A stretch of 64,000 nucleotides of DNA from Acidobacteriota bacterium. GTDB lineage: Bacteria > Acidobacteriota > Blastocatellia > Pyrinomonadales > Pyrinomonadaceae. The DNA lies in contig JAHBSG010000001.1 of assembly GCA_019639235.1 (NCBI GenBank), forward strand, positions 62,001 through 126,000. The letters run 5' to 3'. Numbering within the stretch: position 1 is the stretch's first letter; each line of letters opens with the position of its first letter. The position numbers were made by a program, and so were the translations under genes. A model generated the notes under the pieces. That model searched no databases. It was not told the DNA's origin and saw only the letters and a program-made list of their open reading frames with translations. Shown here in pieces: positions 1-9,612 of this stretch.

Positions 1-1449
1 AAAGACGGAAGAACGCACGCTATCGATTATCGAGAAATGGCTCCTGCCGCCGCCCATCGCGATATTTTTGTTGACAAGGACGGTAATGTCATCCGCGGCG
101 AGGGCGGTTCAACAATTGGATATCGAGCTTCAGGCGTTCCCGGTACCATTGCCGGCTTTGAGATGGCACTTGCCAAATTTGGTTCAGGAAAATTGAAATG
201 GAAAGACCTTATCGAACCTTCTATCCCATTAGCCAGGGACGGCTACGTGCTCACGAATCGCCTGGCGTCGCTCCTTGAGGGATATAAGGAACATCTCTCG
301 AAGTATCCGGATAGCAACCGAATATTCTTGAACAATGGCAAGTACTTCAAAGAGGGCGATTTATTCAAGCAACCGGAGTTAGCGATGACCCTCAAACGTA
401 TTGCGGAAAAGGGCCCTCGCGAGTTCTACGAGGGCGAGACCGCGAAATTGATCGCATCGGATATGAAGGCCAACAATGGCCTCATTACGCTTGAGGATCT
501 AAAGAACTATAAGGCTAAAGAGCGAACCCCGATCCGAGGCACTTATCGAGGGCACGAGATCATCTCTATGCCGCCGCCGAGTTCCGGCGGTATTGTCATG
601 CTCCAAGTGCTCAATATGCTCGAAGAGTGGGACATCGCGTCGATGGGACATAACTCAGCCGCCAAATATCACCTTTTTACCGAGGCTTCACGACGGGCAT
701 TCGCCGACCGAGCTGAGTATATGGCAGATCCTGACTTTGCGGATGTTCCTGCGGCTAGCCTTGTTTCGAAGAGTTACGCCGCGACACGCAGGAAAGGAAT
801 CGAGCCCAAGAAGGCGTCATTGAGCCGTGAGGTCAAGTTTGGCGAGGTTTCGATCAGCGAAGGGCAGGATACAACACACTACACGGTGGTCGACCCCGCC
901 GGAAACGTGGTCTCGAATACGTATACCATTAACGACCTGTATGGTTCCCGTGTAACGATAAAGGGAACCGGGATACTGATGAATGACGAAATGGACGACT
1001 TTGCGGCTCGGCCCGGAGTCCCGAATCTTTTCGGATTGGTGCAGGGAGAGCGCAATAAGGTCGAAGGCGGGAAAAGGCCGCTTTCGTCGATGACTCCGAC
1101 GATCGTTCTCAGAAAGGACGGATCGGTCTGGTTTGCGGTCGGGGCACGGGGCGGTCCGCGGATCATTTCCGCGGTAATGCAGACCGTTATTAACGTGATC
1201 GACCACGGGATGAATATTCAACAGGCGATCGACGCGCCCAGGATACATCACCAATGGCTCCCAGACGAGATCTTTCACGAACCTTACGGGCTGTCACCCG
1301 ATACGATGGCGATCATGCGAGGCTTCGGCCATAAGTTCGCGGACAGGCCCGGCAATATCGCCTCAGCGACAGGGATAATGATCGGAAACGACGGTGCACG
1401 TTACGGTGCGATAGATTCAAGGAGCGATGGAGCTGCGATCGGCTACTGA
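1..1449 (+). CDS. ggt: Gamma-glutamyltransferase, 5' end outside the window
   Basis: This Ntn-hydrolase transfers or hydrolyses gamma-glutamyl groups of glutathione and related peptides, normally in the periplasm. The reading frame is open from base 1, where it encodes DGRTHAIDYRE, a typical GGT stretch, so the ATG at 37 is internal and the true start and signal peptide lie upstream. The self-cleavage site is visible as DTTHYTVVD. The first Thr (codon 871-873) would become the N-terminal nucleophile of the small subunit. The large-subunit motif PPPSSGG and the small-subunit region GARGGPRIISAVMQ are both present. The stop overlaps the convergent zinc-ribbon gene by 7 bases. The assignment is firm; only the N-terminus is missing. 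Confidence 0.95.
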   Translation, partial: KDGRTHAIDYREMAPAAAHRDIFVDKDGNVIRGEGGSTIGYRASGVPGTIAGFEMALAKFGSGKLKWKDLIEPSIPLARDGYVLTNRLASLLEGYKEHLSKYPDSNRIFLNNGKYFKEGDLFKQPELAMTLKRIAEKGPREFYEGETAKLIASDMKANNGLITLEDLKNYKAKERTPIRGTYRGHEIISMPPPSSGGIVMLQVLNMLEEWDIASMGHNSAAKYHLFTEASRRAFADRAEYMADPDFADVPAASLVSKSYAATRRKGIEPKKASLSREVKFGEVSISEGQDTTHYTVVDPAGNVVSNTYTINDLYGSRVTIKGTGILMNDEMDDFAARPGVPNLFGLVQGERNKVEGGKRPLSSMTPTIVLRKDGSVWFAVGARGGPRIISAVMQTVINVIDHGMNIQQAIDAPRIHHQWLPDEIFHEPYGLSPDTMAIMRGFGHKFADRPGNIASATGIMIGNDGARYGAIDSRSDGAAIGY

Positions 1450-1991
1450 GGCTTTTCTTCACCATCCAATAGCTTTGTCGTGTTCTCAGTAACGCTGCCC
1501 GGGCGGCGTTCAAGTTCATTTGTGTCCCGCCAGGCCCCTTGTGTCGGAGGGGCGTAGACACTTGCGGGGATCGAACTCTCCTTCGGCAGCTCTTTCGCAC
1601 TTCGGGAAAATTTCGGAAGAAGCGATTGCGATCGCTCCTCGCCGTTAAGTGCCGGCACCGGGTCTGAAGACTCGAACATAAGGGCGTATGCCACGCGGAG
1701 TATGCCTCCGACCGTGAGTATTATCGCAAATGCCGCAACAAGGAAGGGTTCGGCATTAACGGCAACGGTCAGCAAGGCGACCAACGGGACTACTAAGAAC
1801 GACAGCAGAAATATGAACAGGCCCTGATAAATGCCCCTACGACGAGGCGATATCTTCCATTCTTTGTCCGAAGGGAGAAGCTTTCCGCCACCATCGATCA
1901 AGGCGGCGACGCCGCTCATCTCGAAGCCGCAGCGGGAGCAAAACCGAACTTCTCGCGAGATCTGTTGTTGACCGCAGATCGGACAATGCAT
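1443..1991 (-). CDS. Zinc-ribbon membrane protein (tandem copy 2)
   Basis: The product is about 182 residues. It begins with a zinc ribbon (CPICG, then CSRCG about 15 residues later) and has two hydrophobic segments around residues 60-105. A polar C-terminal region ends in a tail reading RPGSVTENTTKLL. It is a paralogue of the gene just upstream, sharing the ribbon, the two-helix hairpin and the tail. The ATG at 1991 shares one base with the TGA of that gene (TGATG), which indicates translational coupling; a GTG at 1994 is a less likely start. The function is unknown. The layout suggests a cytoplasmic metal-binding head on a membrane hairpin. Confidence 0.75.
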   Translation of the reverse strand: MHCPICGQQQISREVRFCSRCGFEMSGVAALIDGGGKLLPSDKEWKISPRRRGIYQGLFIFLLSFLVVPLVALLTVAVNAEPFLVAAFAIILTVGGILRVAYALMFESSDPVPALNGEERSQSLLPKFSRSAKELPKESSIPASVYAPPTQGAWRDTNELERRPGSVTENTTKLLDGEEKPQ

Positions 1992-2551
1992 CACTTATCA
2001 AGTTCCTTTTGAAGAAGTTCTGTCGTGTCTTCGGTGACGCTGCCCGGCCGTGCAAGCTCACCGGTTTCCGGGGCCTGCCAACTACCCGCCGCCGGAGGCA
2101 CGAAATCGGCTACGGACGCTCGATCGCCGACCGGCAGTTCGCCGTAGGTTCTTGGCATTGAGGTCTCAGACTGGCGATATGGAGTCTCGTGCCGAGGCAG
2201 TTCGGATTGATCACGTTTCGGCGACCGAGGGAGAATTATTAATGAAATGAGCAGAAAAAGTAAGCTCCCAAATATTGCCAGAACACTCGAGATCGGAACC
2301 AATTCATCGCCATCGAGGATCGCAAGTATCGGCGTGACAATAAATAGCATCACCAAGAACCAGAATCCCGTGAAGATCAGGCCATTTTTTCGTGTCAAAA
2401 GCGATCCGGCGCTCGCCGGCAGAACGCTTCGATACGGGATCTCGCCGTTATTAGCAAGGACGTCCGCGATAGCACCGAGCGGTAGGCCGCATCGGGCACA
2501 GAATCGTGTCTCATTGCTTACTTGCTGTTGTCCGCACCTCGGGCAATGCAT
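1991..2551 (-). CDS. Zinc-ribbon membrane protein (tandem copy 1)
   Basis: The 186-residue protein starts MHCPRCGQQQ, with a second CARCG pair completing a four-Cys zinc ribbon. Two hydrophobic segments follow at about residues 55-105. The C-terminal part carries the motif PPAAGSWQAPETGELARPGS and then VTEDTTELL, almost the same as in the downstream paralogue. The two genes form a two-gene operon with a one-base overlap, best explained by tandem duplication. I do not recognise a specific function. The conserved tail after an otherwise variable linker suggests it binds something or is processed. Confidence 0.75.
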   Translation of the reverse strand: MHCPRCGQQQVSNETRFCARCGLPLGAIADVLANNGEIPYRSVLPASAGSLLTRKNGLIFTGFWFLVMLFIVTPILAILDGDELVPISSVLAIFGSLLFLLISLIILPRSPKRDQSELPRHETPYRQSETSMPRTYGELPVGDRASVADFVPPAAGSWQAPETGELARPGSVTEDTTELLQKELDK

Positions 2552-2637
2552 AGATGTCTTTGCTTTTCCGTCGAACGGAAATCAACGCGACGAAAAACTT
2601 ACGAATTCTTACATATAAATGTTCGCGATGTAAAACC

Positions 2638-3114
2638 CTAAAGTCGTGGGGGCGGTTCGTCACTCAAGAGCTGAAATAGAGCGAAAGCGCGACCCTGAAG
2701 ATGCTCGGCCATACAGAGCGACTCGAGAAGCACGTCGACAATTGGTCGTAGTGCAACCGGTGCGGGAATCTCGCGGAGAAGATTTTCATCACCTCCGATG
2801 AACGCGAATCCCTGTTCGGTTGTCTTGCGGACCTCTGAAAAATACTCAAGTACCTTCTCTTTTGAGCCGATCGTTTCTGCCAGTGTCCATTCGAATGGAT
2901 CATCCCATAATCGTCTCGTGATTCCACCGAATGTCATTTCAACGTTGGCGACAGAACGAACGATAAACTCGCCGCAGGAGTAAAGAGCCGGAAAATAGCC
3001 AAGTTGTTTTGGCCTGTGGAATAGCATCTCGTCGGGGCACTGCTCTACCAGACTGACGGATCGTGAGTGAATGCCTTCAAAGCTCGCGGCGAAATGGTCC
3101 AAGAGTGTGTTCAT
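2638..3114 (-). CDS. DinB/YfiT-like four-helix protein
   Basis: The 158-residue cytoplasmic protein opens with MNTLLDHFAASFEGIHSRSV and predicts as helical throughout, with a PAPVALRPIVDVLLESL segment and a late AEHLQGRAF helix. The pattern fits DinB/DUF664-type metal-binding four-helix bundles. Of the usual three-His set, only His residues in the first and last helices are obvious: the central helix reads SCGEFIVRSVANVEM, without a His. The call is therefore family-level only. It stands alone. The terminator of the upstream lipoprotein gene abuts its start. Confidence 0.5.
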   Translation of the reverse strand: MNTLLDHFAASFEGIHSRSVSLVEQCPDEMLFHRPKQLGYFPALYSCGEFIVRSVANVEMTFGGITRRLWDDPFEWTLAETIGSKEKVLEYFSEVRKTTEQGFAFIGGDENLLREIPAPVALRPIVDVLLESLCMAEHLQGRAFALFQLLSDEPPPRL

Positions 3115-3117
3115 AAA

Positions 3118-3145
3118 GAAAAAAAGACCGCAATATTACGCGGCC
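3118..3145 (-). terminator. Rho-independent terminator after the lipoprotein gene
   Basis: On the minus strand GGCCGC (3145-3140) and GCGGTC (3131-3126) pair with one G-T wobble around an 8-base loop. They are followed by a run of T. It lies just past the lipoprotein stop at 3172 and directly before the DinB-like gene. Confidence 0.7.
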
Positions 3146-3171
3146 TTTATTCTATCTCATATTCGCATTCT

Positions 3172-3540
3172 CTAGCGCTTCCTGAATCGCCTGTCCTTTT
3201 CAAGCATGCCAAGCCCAAAATTCCTTCCTTGCCAACTGACACCGCTGCCGATTCTGCCCTTGACGCCGATCTCAGCTCCCTTGTTCGGAACCACGTCTTC
3301 CGTAATTATCCAAAGCGTTCCCGTACCGTCGTCGATCTTGTAGGCTCCGCCGCGGATCGGAGTTCCGGGAATATTCACGCCGTAACTGTCGCGGACGACA
3401 CCTGCAACAGCGATGTCCTTATTGTTGTATCTGGACGGGTTAGCTTGTAGCTCGGCGATGCTCACGCGCTTTGGACACGCGGCCAGCAGCAAGGCCCCTG
3501 CGAGCAGAACTACGATCCCCACAATAGTACTCTTTCTCAT
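3172..3540 (-). CDS. Small lipoprotein with OB-fold-like domain
   Basis: The 122-residue protein has a lipoprotein signal: MRKS, a hydrophobic stretch, then the lipobox LLAAC with Cys22. The mature part (SIAELQANPSRYNNKDIAVAG, then GGAYKIDDGTGTLWI and GAEIGVKGRIG) has the beta pattern of small OB-fold (tRNA_anti-like) exported proteins. Such domains bind ligands, but no ligand can be named. The gene has its own terminator and is divergent from aconitase. Start 3540 is supported by the signal peptide. Confidence 0.65.
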   Translation of the reverse strand: MRKSTIVGIVVLLAGALLLAACPKRVSIAELQANPSRYNNKDIAVAGVVRDSYGVNIPGTPIRGGAYKIDDGTGTLWIITEDVVPNKGAEIGVKGRIGSGVSWQGRNFGLGMLEKDRRFRKR

Positions 3541-3729
3541 TTACCTGTTTCTCTCCTTCGGAACTCGATTCTCGGCCGCGGCCGACGCCTAAGAGATTCG
3601 TTCTGGCGGTGAAAGGGTTGCCGCAAAAATTTGGAAGGAATGCGGAAGCCGGGCCTTTTGTTTTGGCATTGTGTGCTCAGATCACAAGCAGAAAGTGGGA
3701 ATTGCTTCAGCATTTTTATGGTATATTTA

Positions 3730-3758
3730 TTGTTTACCCTGCGTCGCTCGCGTAGGTT
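3730..3758 (+). promoter_or_regulatory. Weak candidate promoter for aconitase
   Basis: TTGTTT (3730-3735) and TAGGTT (3753-3758) are separated by 17 bases, 24 bases before the acn ATG. The -10 match is poor, so this is only a candidate. It lies in the 242-bp divergent region between the lipoprotein and acn genes. Confidence 0.25.
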
Positions 3759-3782
3759 AAAGACATCCGAAAATCTAACTTT

Positions 3783-6674
3783 ATGTCACACAGCCTTTTT
3801 AATTCGCGCCAAACATTTCAAACCGGGTCCGGCAAGGACGGGGTGTTTTACTCTCTGCCGCAGCTTGAAGCTGAAGGCATCGGACCGATTAGCCGCTTTC
3901 CGATCTCAATTAGGATAGTTCTTGAGTCGGTTTTACGTAATTTCGACGGCGGCCTTAAGGTTAGCGAGGACAACATTCGAACCTTGGCGAGCTGGAAGCC
4001 GAATTCCGAAAGAACAGCAGAAATTCCGTTTGTTGTCGCCCGGGTCGTTCTCCAGGACTTCACCGGTGTTCCACTACTTGTCGATCTTGCTGCGATGCGT
4101 TCCGCTGTGCAGAAGATGGGCAAAGATGTCGGGATGATCGAGCCGCTTGTGCCGGTCGATCTGGTGATTGACCACTCCGTGCAGGTAGATTATGCCGGAA
4201 GTGAGACCGCCTACCAACGCAACATGGAGATCGAGTTCCAGAGGAACGAACAGCGGTATCGCTTTTTGAAGTGGGGAACGCAGGCGTTTAATGGGTTTAG
4301 TGTAATTCCGCCGGGGATCGGGATCGTCCACCAGGTAAATCTTGAGTACTTGGCGAAGGGCGTTTTTGATCGAGACGGTGTTTATTTCCCTGATACATTG
4401 GTCGGAACGGACTCGCATACGACGATGATAAACGGTCTCGGGATAGTCGGATGGGGCGTTGGCGGTATCGAGGCTGAGGCAGGAATGCTTGGCCAACCGG
4501 TTTATTTCCTCACCCCGGACGTTGTCGGCGTACACATGACGGGATCTCTCCCGGAGGGAGCAACCGCAACGGACTTGGTTTTGCGGGTTACGGAAATGCT
4601 TCGTAACGCAAAGGTTGTTGGAAAATTCGTTGAGTTCTTTGGTGAAGGGGCCGCGGCTCTGAATGCAACCGACCGAGCGACGATCGCGAACATGGCTCCG
4701 GAATATGGCGCGACGATGGGCTTTTTTGGGGTTGATGAGAAGACCCTAGATTATTTCCGTTCAACCGGCCGCTCCGATGAACATATCGAAACGATAAAGA
4801 ACTATTTTGTTGCTCAGCAAATGTTCGGTATTCCGAGGCGTGGTGATGTCGATTACAGCGAGGTGCATGAACTTGATCTCGGCACCATAGTACCCTCGGT
4901 GGCGGGGCCGAAGCGGCCGCAGGATCGGATCGACCTTAAGGCTCTTTCGACAAAGTTTCGCGACCTTTTCACCGCGCCAACGGCAGACGGCGGATTTGGT
5001 AAATCTGCAGAGCAACTCGACGATCGGTTTCCGGTCGAGCTCTGCGGTGTTGGGAATGAGGTGGTCAAGGGCGGTGGAGATCAGAGTTCTACTTCAATTC
5101 CGTTGCCGGTTTTCGGACAAGAAAGCGCGGTCGAGACAAACGTAACGACCGAGGTCGAAATGATCAATAACCGTCCGACGCCGGATGGTGTCGAGGTCTC
5201 GGCGGAGGATTGCCCGCCCCAACGTACGGACATCGGTCATGGAGACGTTTTGATCGCAGCCATCACGTCCTGCACAAATACTTCGAACCCGTCGGTCATG
5301 ATCGCGGCAGGACTTGTTGCAAAGAAAGCTTCAGAACGGGGAATGAAGGTGCCGGATTACGTTAAGACGTCTCTAGCTCCGGGGTCGCGGGTCGTTACGG
5401 ATTACCTGGAAAAAACGGGGCTGCAGGAGCATCTAGACGCGGTCGGGTTCAATTTGGTCGGTTACGGCTGCACGACGTGTATTGGAAACTCCGGCCCGCT
5501 GGACGGCGGGATCGAGAAAGAGATCGTGGCAAATGATCTCGTTGCCGCATCCGTACTTTCAGGCAATCGTAATTTTGAGGCACGTGTGCACCAGAACATC
5601 AAAGCGAACTTTCTAATGTCGCCTCCATTGGTGGTCGCATACGCCCTCGCCGGAAGTGTATTGAAGGACATCTATCGCGATGCGATCGGAACGGACCGCG
5701 AGGGCAACGAGGTTTATTTGAAAGATCTTTGGCCGTCGCTTGACGAGGTGCGAGAAATTCTAGGCCAGGCGTTCGATCCGGAAACGTTCAAACGACTTTA
5801 TAGCGAATTTGCGGAGCAAAACCCGCTTTGGAATCAGATCGAATCGTCGGTCGGCAAAGTGTACGAGTGGGATCCGTCATCAACTTATATACAAGAACCG
5901 CCTTATTTCGAAGGGTTTTCGTTGGAATCCGGTTCTTTTTCGGACTTTCAGGGAGCAAGGGCTTTGGCGATCTTTGGCGACTCGGTCACCACGGACCACA
6001 TTTCGCCTGCCGGGGCGATCAAGGCGGACTCACCGGCGGGACGATATTTGCAGGAGATCGGCGTAGAGCCAAAGGATTTCAATTCTTACGGTTCACGGCG
6101 CGGAAATGACAGGGTCATGCTCCGCGGAACCTTTGCCAATGTTCGAATAAAGAACAAGATGGTCGCCCCGAAGGAAGGCGGGCTCACGCGATTTCAGCCG
6201 GCGGGCGAGGAAATGTATATCTACGATGCGGCTATGAGTTACAAGGCGGAAAACGTCCCGTTAGTGATTTTTGCAGGAAAAGAGTATGGCACCGGCAGCA
6301 GCCGCGATTGGGCGGCCAAAGGGACGCGTTTAATGGGCGTAAAGGCTGTGGTCGCAGAATCTTTTGAGCGTATTCACCGCTCGAACCTTGTAGGGATGGG
6401 CGTACTGCCGCTTCAGTTCAAGGAAGGCGAAACCGCCGAAACACTTGGACTTGATGGCACTGAGACATTCGATCTAATTGGATTGGAAGCAAATGAGGTG
6501 CGTCCGATGCAAGACGTAACGCTCCGAGTAAATCGGTCGAACGGTGAAATGGTTGAAACTGTGCTCCGTCTTCGAATCGATACGCCGATCGAACTCGAAT
6601 ATTATATGGGCGGGGGAATTCTTCCCTTTGTGCTGAGGCAATTGATCCGCTCGGGAGACGCCGCTTCAGCTTAA
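3783..6674 (+). CDS. acnA: Aconitate hydratase A
   Basis: This enzyme isomerises citrate and isocitrate via cis-aconitate in the TCA cycle, in the cytoplasm. The 963 residues include the three [4Fe-4S] ligands: Cys497 in [10 protein letters not shown], and Cys563 and Cys566 in [13 protein letters not shown]. Substrate-binding blocks are clear, among them [13 protein letters not shown] and, in the C-terminal swivel domain, [16 protein letters not shown]. The length is somewhat above the usual 890-910 residues, partly because of an insert around residues 375-480. The start at [12 protein letters not shown] fits the AcnA N-terminus. The gene is a single unit with its own upstream region. Confidence 0.97.
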   Translation: MSHSLFNSRQTFQTGSGKDGVFYSLPQLEAEGIGPISRFPISIRIVLESVLRNFDGGLKVSEDNIRTLASWKPNSERTAEIPFVVARVVLQDFTGVPLLVDLAAMRSAVQKMGKDVGMIEPLVPVDLVIDHSVQVDYAGSETAYQRNMEIEFQRNEQRYRFLKWGTQAFNGFSVIPPGIGIVHQVNLEYLAKGVFDRDGVYFPDTLVGTDSHTTMINGLGIVGWGVGGIEAEAGMLGQPVYFLTPDVVGVHMTGSLPEGATATDLVLRVTEMLRNAKVVGKFVEFFGEGAAALNATDRATIANMAPEYGATMGFFGVDEKTLDYFRSTGRSDEHIETIKNYFVAQQMFGIPRRGDVDYSEVHELDLGTIVPSVAGPKRPQDRIDLKALSTKFRDLFTAPTADGGFGKSAEQLDDRFPVELCGVGNEVVKGGGDQSSTSIPLPVFGQESAVETNVTTEVEMINNRPTPDGVEVSAEDCPPQRTDIGHGDVLIAAITSCTNTSNPSVMIAAGLVAKKASERGMKVPDYVKTSLAPGSRVVTDYLEKTGLQEHLDAVGFNLVGYGCTTCIGNSGPLDGGIEKEIVANDLVAASVLSGNRNFEARVHQNIKANFLMSPPLVVAYALAGSVLKDIYRDAIGTDREGNEVYLKDLWPSLDEVREILGQAFDPETFKRLYSEFAEQNPLWNQIESSVGKVYEWDPSSTYIQEPPYFEGFSLESGSFSDFQGARALAIFGDSVTTDHISPAGAIKADSPAGRYLQEIGVEPKDFNSYGSRRGNDRVMLRGTFANVRIKNKMVAPKEGGLTRFQPAGEEMYIYDAAMSYKAENVPLVIFAGKEYGTGSSRDWAAKGTRLMGVKAVVAESFERIHRSNLVGMGVLPLQFKEGETAETLGLDGTETFDLIGLEANEVRPMQDVTLRVNRSNGEMVETVLRLRIDTPIELEYYMGGGILPFVLRQLIRSGDAASA

Positions 6675-6822
6675 TTGTCGTTGAATTCGCGGGAATAATC
6701 GGCAAGGTATTTGAGATAACGACCTTAGAAGTGTGAGTTCTTCAGGCCTTTTCTCGTAGATCATCGAAAATTCCCGATAGGTTGCCCACAAGATCAAACC
6801 TAAGGGTTTGTCAGGAGTAGTT

Positions 6823-9447
6823 ATGAAAAAGTTGTTTTCTCTGGCGATTAGCTTTACGTTTGTTGTCTCGATACCCCTCGACCTGTTCGCTCAGCGGGGC
6901 GAAAGGAAAGGACCAAAACCTCCGCCATTTGCATCGTTCACCCCGAAACAAAGCACTGAGACTGCGTTTGGGCCGGCCTTTGCATATACGGATGGCGAGA
7001 TGACACTCGTTGAATGGTCAATGATCGCTGAGAAGCAGAATTTCGGGTTCAACCTACAACGCCTTGGGGAAAAGGGATGGGAAACGGTTAACGATTCTTT
7101 CGTCGGTGGTTCGGGCTTGATCCAAGGTTCTGAAATCGTAGTTGGTGAAAAGTACAACCTACTCGACGAAAATGGGACGATTGGCTCCGTCTATCGTGTC
7201 GAAAGCACATCGACCAGTGGATCACGTTTGTTCTCGGAACCGTTCACCTCCGTCCAGGTCAGCAACCTATCAGGATTTTCAGGATTTCAGTCGGCAGAAC
7301 GATCTAGAACCGCACGACTTTCATCTGCAAACAATACGACGGCAGCCCCGAGTTTGCCCAAAGAAGTTGTTGCTGAAGTTGAAGCGAATGCACTCGCCCC
7401 GAACCCTGACGGCCACCGCTGGGTGGTCTCACAGCCGGGCGTTCGTATCGGCGTTCGCAAGGACGGCTTTTATCGTGTTACGCGATCGGAGCTTGAGTCC
7501 GCGGGATTCGATGTAAATTCTGACCCGTCGCTCTGGCATCTCTACCTTGAGGGAAATCAGCAGGCGATAATTGTTGAACCAGCCGGACAGTATATCGAGT
7601 TCTACGGGCGAGGCCTCGACACGCCTGAAAGTGACAATCGCGGTTATTTTCTTGTCGTCGGTCCAAGTGAGGGCAAGAGAATGGCGACCCGTGTTGCCCG
7701 GCCAGACACAAGCACGGTAAGGGCACGAAACTATCAACATCGGTTCGTTTTCAAGGAACGTATCAACTATGTGAATTCAATCAGGAACGGTGATACAGAG
7801 AACTTTTTTGGACGTCCAATTCTAACCACATTGACCGCGACCGTCCCATTTAATTTGTCTGCGATTGATAATGAGTCCCCAACGGCTAACATTTCTATCC
7901 GGATTCAGGGATTTAGTGCGGGTCTTCATTCGGTGACGGTCACACTCAACGGTCAGAGTGTGGGCACGGTCTCGGGAGCTGGGCAGCTAAACGTCGTACA
8001 GACATTCACTGTTCCAACAACTTGGCTGCAACAAGGCCCTAATTCTTTGCTCCTGGCGGCCGTTGCTCCAAACCCGGATACAAATTTATTTGATACCCTC
8101 ACGGTAGAGTATGCGAGGAAGCATGTGATTGAAGGGGGGAAAATTGACTTTTACACTCTTGGAAACCGTGGGGCCACGCTTACTGGTTTGTCATCGTCGA
8201 ATGTGAGATTGATCGATACAACTTTTGAGGGAGAGCCAATTGAGGTAATCGGACTGAATCCAACTGAATCAAGCGGTTCTTTTTCGGTTCCGATTCCCGC
8301 TGCTCGTCCGAAAACGTATCACGCGTTTGAGCCTTCGCAACTTCTTTCAGTCGCTGATTTAAGACCAATGATCTCGGATTCGATTGGTACGCCGGAGAAT
8401 AGTGCTCAAATGATCATCATTGCTCATCCGACCCTCTTGACGGAGGCGGGGCAGTGGGCCGCCGACCGACAAGCAAATGGAATTAGCCCAAGGGTCGTGG
8501 ATGTCAATGACATATATGACGAGTTTGCCTATGGAGTCCGTGGTGCTAATGCTGTAAAGTCGTTTCTTCAGTATGCCTATTCTCACTGGTCATTGCCCCC
8601 AGAGTATGTTCTCCTTATGGGGGATTCATCCTATGATTCGCGAAACTATACCGGTGCGGGTAACTGGAACATGGTCCCAACAAAAATTGTTACAACGATT
8701 TTTTCGGAGACCGGTAGTGACGAAGCGCTCGCGGATTTTAACAATGATGGGCTTTCCGATATCGCGATTGGGCGCATACCCGCACGAACTCCTGTCCGTG
8801 TCTTGAATACACTGGAGAAAATGCAGAGATGGGAAGGCAACCTCAACGACCCGCTGTCACGAGGTGCGGTCTTCGCGTTTGACGAACCTAATGGGTATGA
8901 CTTTGAGGCAATGAGTGCCCGACTACGATCTCGATTGCCAGCATCGATGCCTACTACGTTCGTTGGAAAACCGCAGGTAAACTCTCTCGTGAACTTGGTC
9001 TCGGCATTGAATACCGGCCCGTATGTTGTTAATTACGCCGGGCACGGCACTGCTGGAGCATGGTCAGGAAGTCCTGTTTGGTTTAGTGTATTCAACGTCA
9101 GTTGCACGAACGGTGCGACACAGTGTGTCGCCAACACAAATAGCGAATCACTTTACTTGATGTTGACGTGCTTGAACGGGTATTTTGTCCAAACGACGAG
9201 CGATAGCCTTGCTGAAACGCTTTTATTTTTAGAGGATCGTGGTGCTGTCGCGTCGTGGGCATCGACTGGGGAAACTACGGCAGATGTTCAAGAGATTATG
9301 GGTCAGCGTTTCTATCAAAAAGTAAGTGAAGGCTCAATACCCAGGATTGGCGATCTCATAAAGGATGCTAAGTCGACGATCCCAGGTGGAACGGATGTAC
9401 GATTGTCTTGGGCATTGTTTGGCGATCCGACGATGAGAGTCAGGTAA
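6823..9447 (+). CDS. Secreted C25 (gingipain-type) cysteine peptidase
   Basis: The 874-residue exported protein begins at the ATG at 6823, with AGGAG five bases upstream, and has a signal peptide (MKKLFSLAISFTF ... LFAQ). After a roughly 500-residue N-terminal region of beta-rich modules comes the C25 domain. It contains YVLLMGDSSYDSR, then His741 in NYAGHGT and Cys783 in LMLTCLNG, which match the gingipain His/Cys dyad. The protein ends soon after the peptidase domain (ALFGDPTMRVR) and shows no type IX secretion C-terminal domain. It probably acts on proteins outside the cell; substrate specificity cannot be read. A terminator follows. Confidence 0.85.
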   Translation: MKKLFSLAISFTFVVSIPLDLFAQRGERKGPKPPPFASFTPKQSTETAFGPAFAYTDGEMTLVEWSMIAEKQNFGFNLQRLGEKGWETVNDSFVGGSGLIQGSEIVVGEKYNLLDENGTIGSVYRVESTSTSGSRLFSEPFTSVQVSNLSGFSGFQSAERSRTARLSSANNTTAAPSLPKEVVAEVEANALAPNPDGHRWVVSQPGVRIGVRKDGFYRVTRSELESAGFDVNSDPSLWHLYLEGNQQAIIVEPAGQYIEFYGRGLDTPESDNRGYFLVVGPSEGKRMATRVARPDTSTVRARNYQHRFVFKERINYVNSIRNGDTENFFGRPILTTLTATVPFNLSAIDNESPTANISIRIQGFSAGLHSVTVTLNGQSVGTVSGAGQLNVVQTFTVPTTWLQQGPNSLLLAAVAPNPDTNLFDTLTVEYARKHVIEGGKIDFYTLGNRGATLTGLSSSNVRLIDTTFEGEPIEVIGLNPTESSGSFSVPIPAARPKTYHAFEPSQLLSVADLRPMISDSIGTPENSAQMIIIAHPTLLTEAGQWAADRQANGISPRVVDVNDIYDEFAYGVRGANAVKSFLQYAYSHWSLPPEYVLLMGDSSYDSRNYTGAGNWNMVPTKIVTTIFSETGSDEALADFNNDGLSDIAIGRIPARTPVRVLNTLEKMQRWEGNLNDPLSRGAVFAFDEPNGYDFEAMSARLRSRLPASMPTTFVGKPQVNSLVNLVSALNTGPYVVNYAGHGTAGAWSGSPVWFSVFNVSCTNGATQCVANTNSESLYLMLTCLNGYFVQTTSDSLAETLLFLEDRGAVASWASTGETTADVQEIMGQRFYQKVSEGSIPRIGDLIKDAKSTIPGGTDVRLSWALFGDPTMRVR

Positions 9448-9475
9448 GAACCTGCTCGAATAATAGCTGAAAAAA

Positions 9476-9501
9476 GGGCGTCCTGCATTTGTTGGACGCC
9501 C
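9476..9501. terminator. Bidirectional terminator between the C25 gene and tRNA-Arg
   Basis: GGGCGTCC (9476-9483) and GGACGCCC (9494-9501) form a perfect 8-bp stem. It is flanked by A-runs on the left and TTTT on the right, so it can serve both the peptidase gene (+) and tRNA-Arg (-). Confidence 0.85.
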
Positions 9502-9512
9502 TTTTCGATTTG

Positions 9513-9588
9513 TGGTACTCGCGGCAGGAGTCGAACCTGCGACCTCTTGCTCCGGAGGCAAGCGCTCTATCCACTGAGCTACGCGAGC
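9513..9588 (-). tRNA. tRNA-Arg (anticodon CCG)
   Basis: This is a 76-base cloverleaf on the minus strand. The acceptor GCTCGCG pairs with CGCGAGT (one G-T), the D-arm reads TAGCTCAGTGGATAGAGC, the anticodon stem CTTGC/GCAAG surrounds CTCCGGA with anticodon CCG, and the T-arm has GGTTCGACTCC. The CCA end is encoded. Confidence 0.95.
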
Positions 9589-9612
9589 GGAAAACGAAAG
9601 TATAGCACAAAG

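Noticed and set aside
3783..6674. Possible bifunctional or mitochondrial-type aconitase
   Set aside because: Motif order and length fit bacterial AcnA; the extra length is an internal insert, not a second domain.
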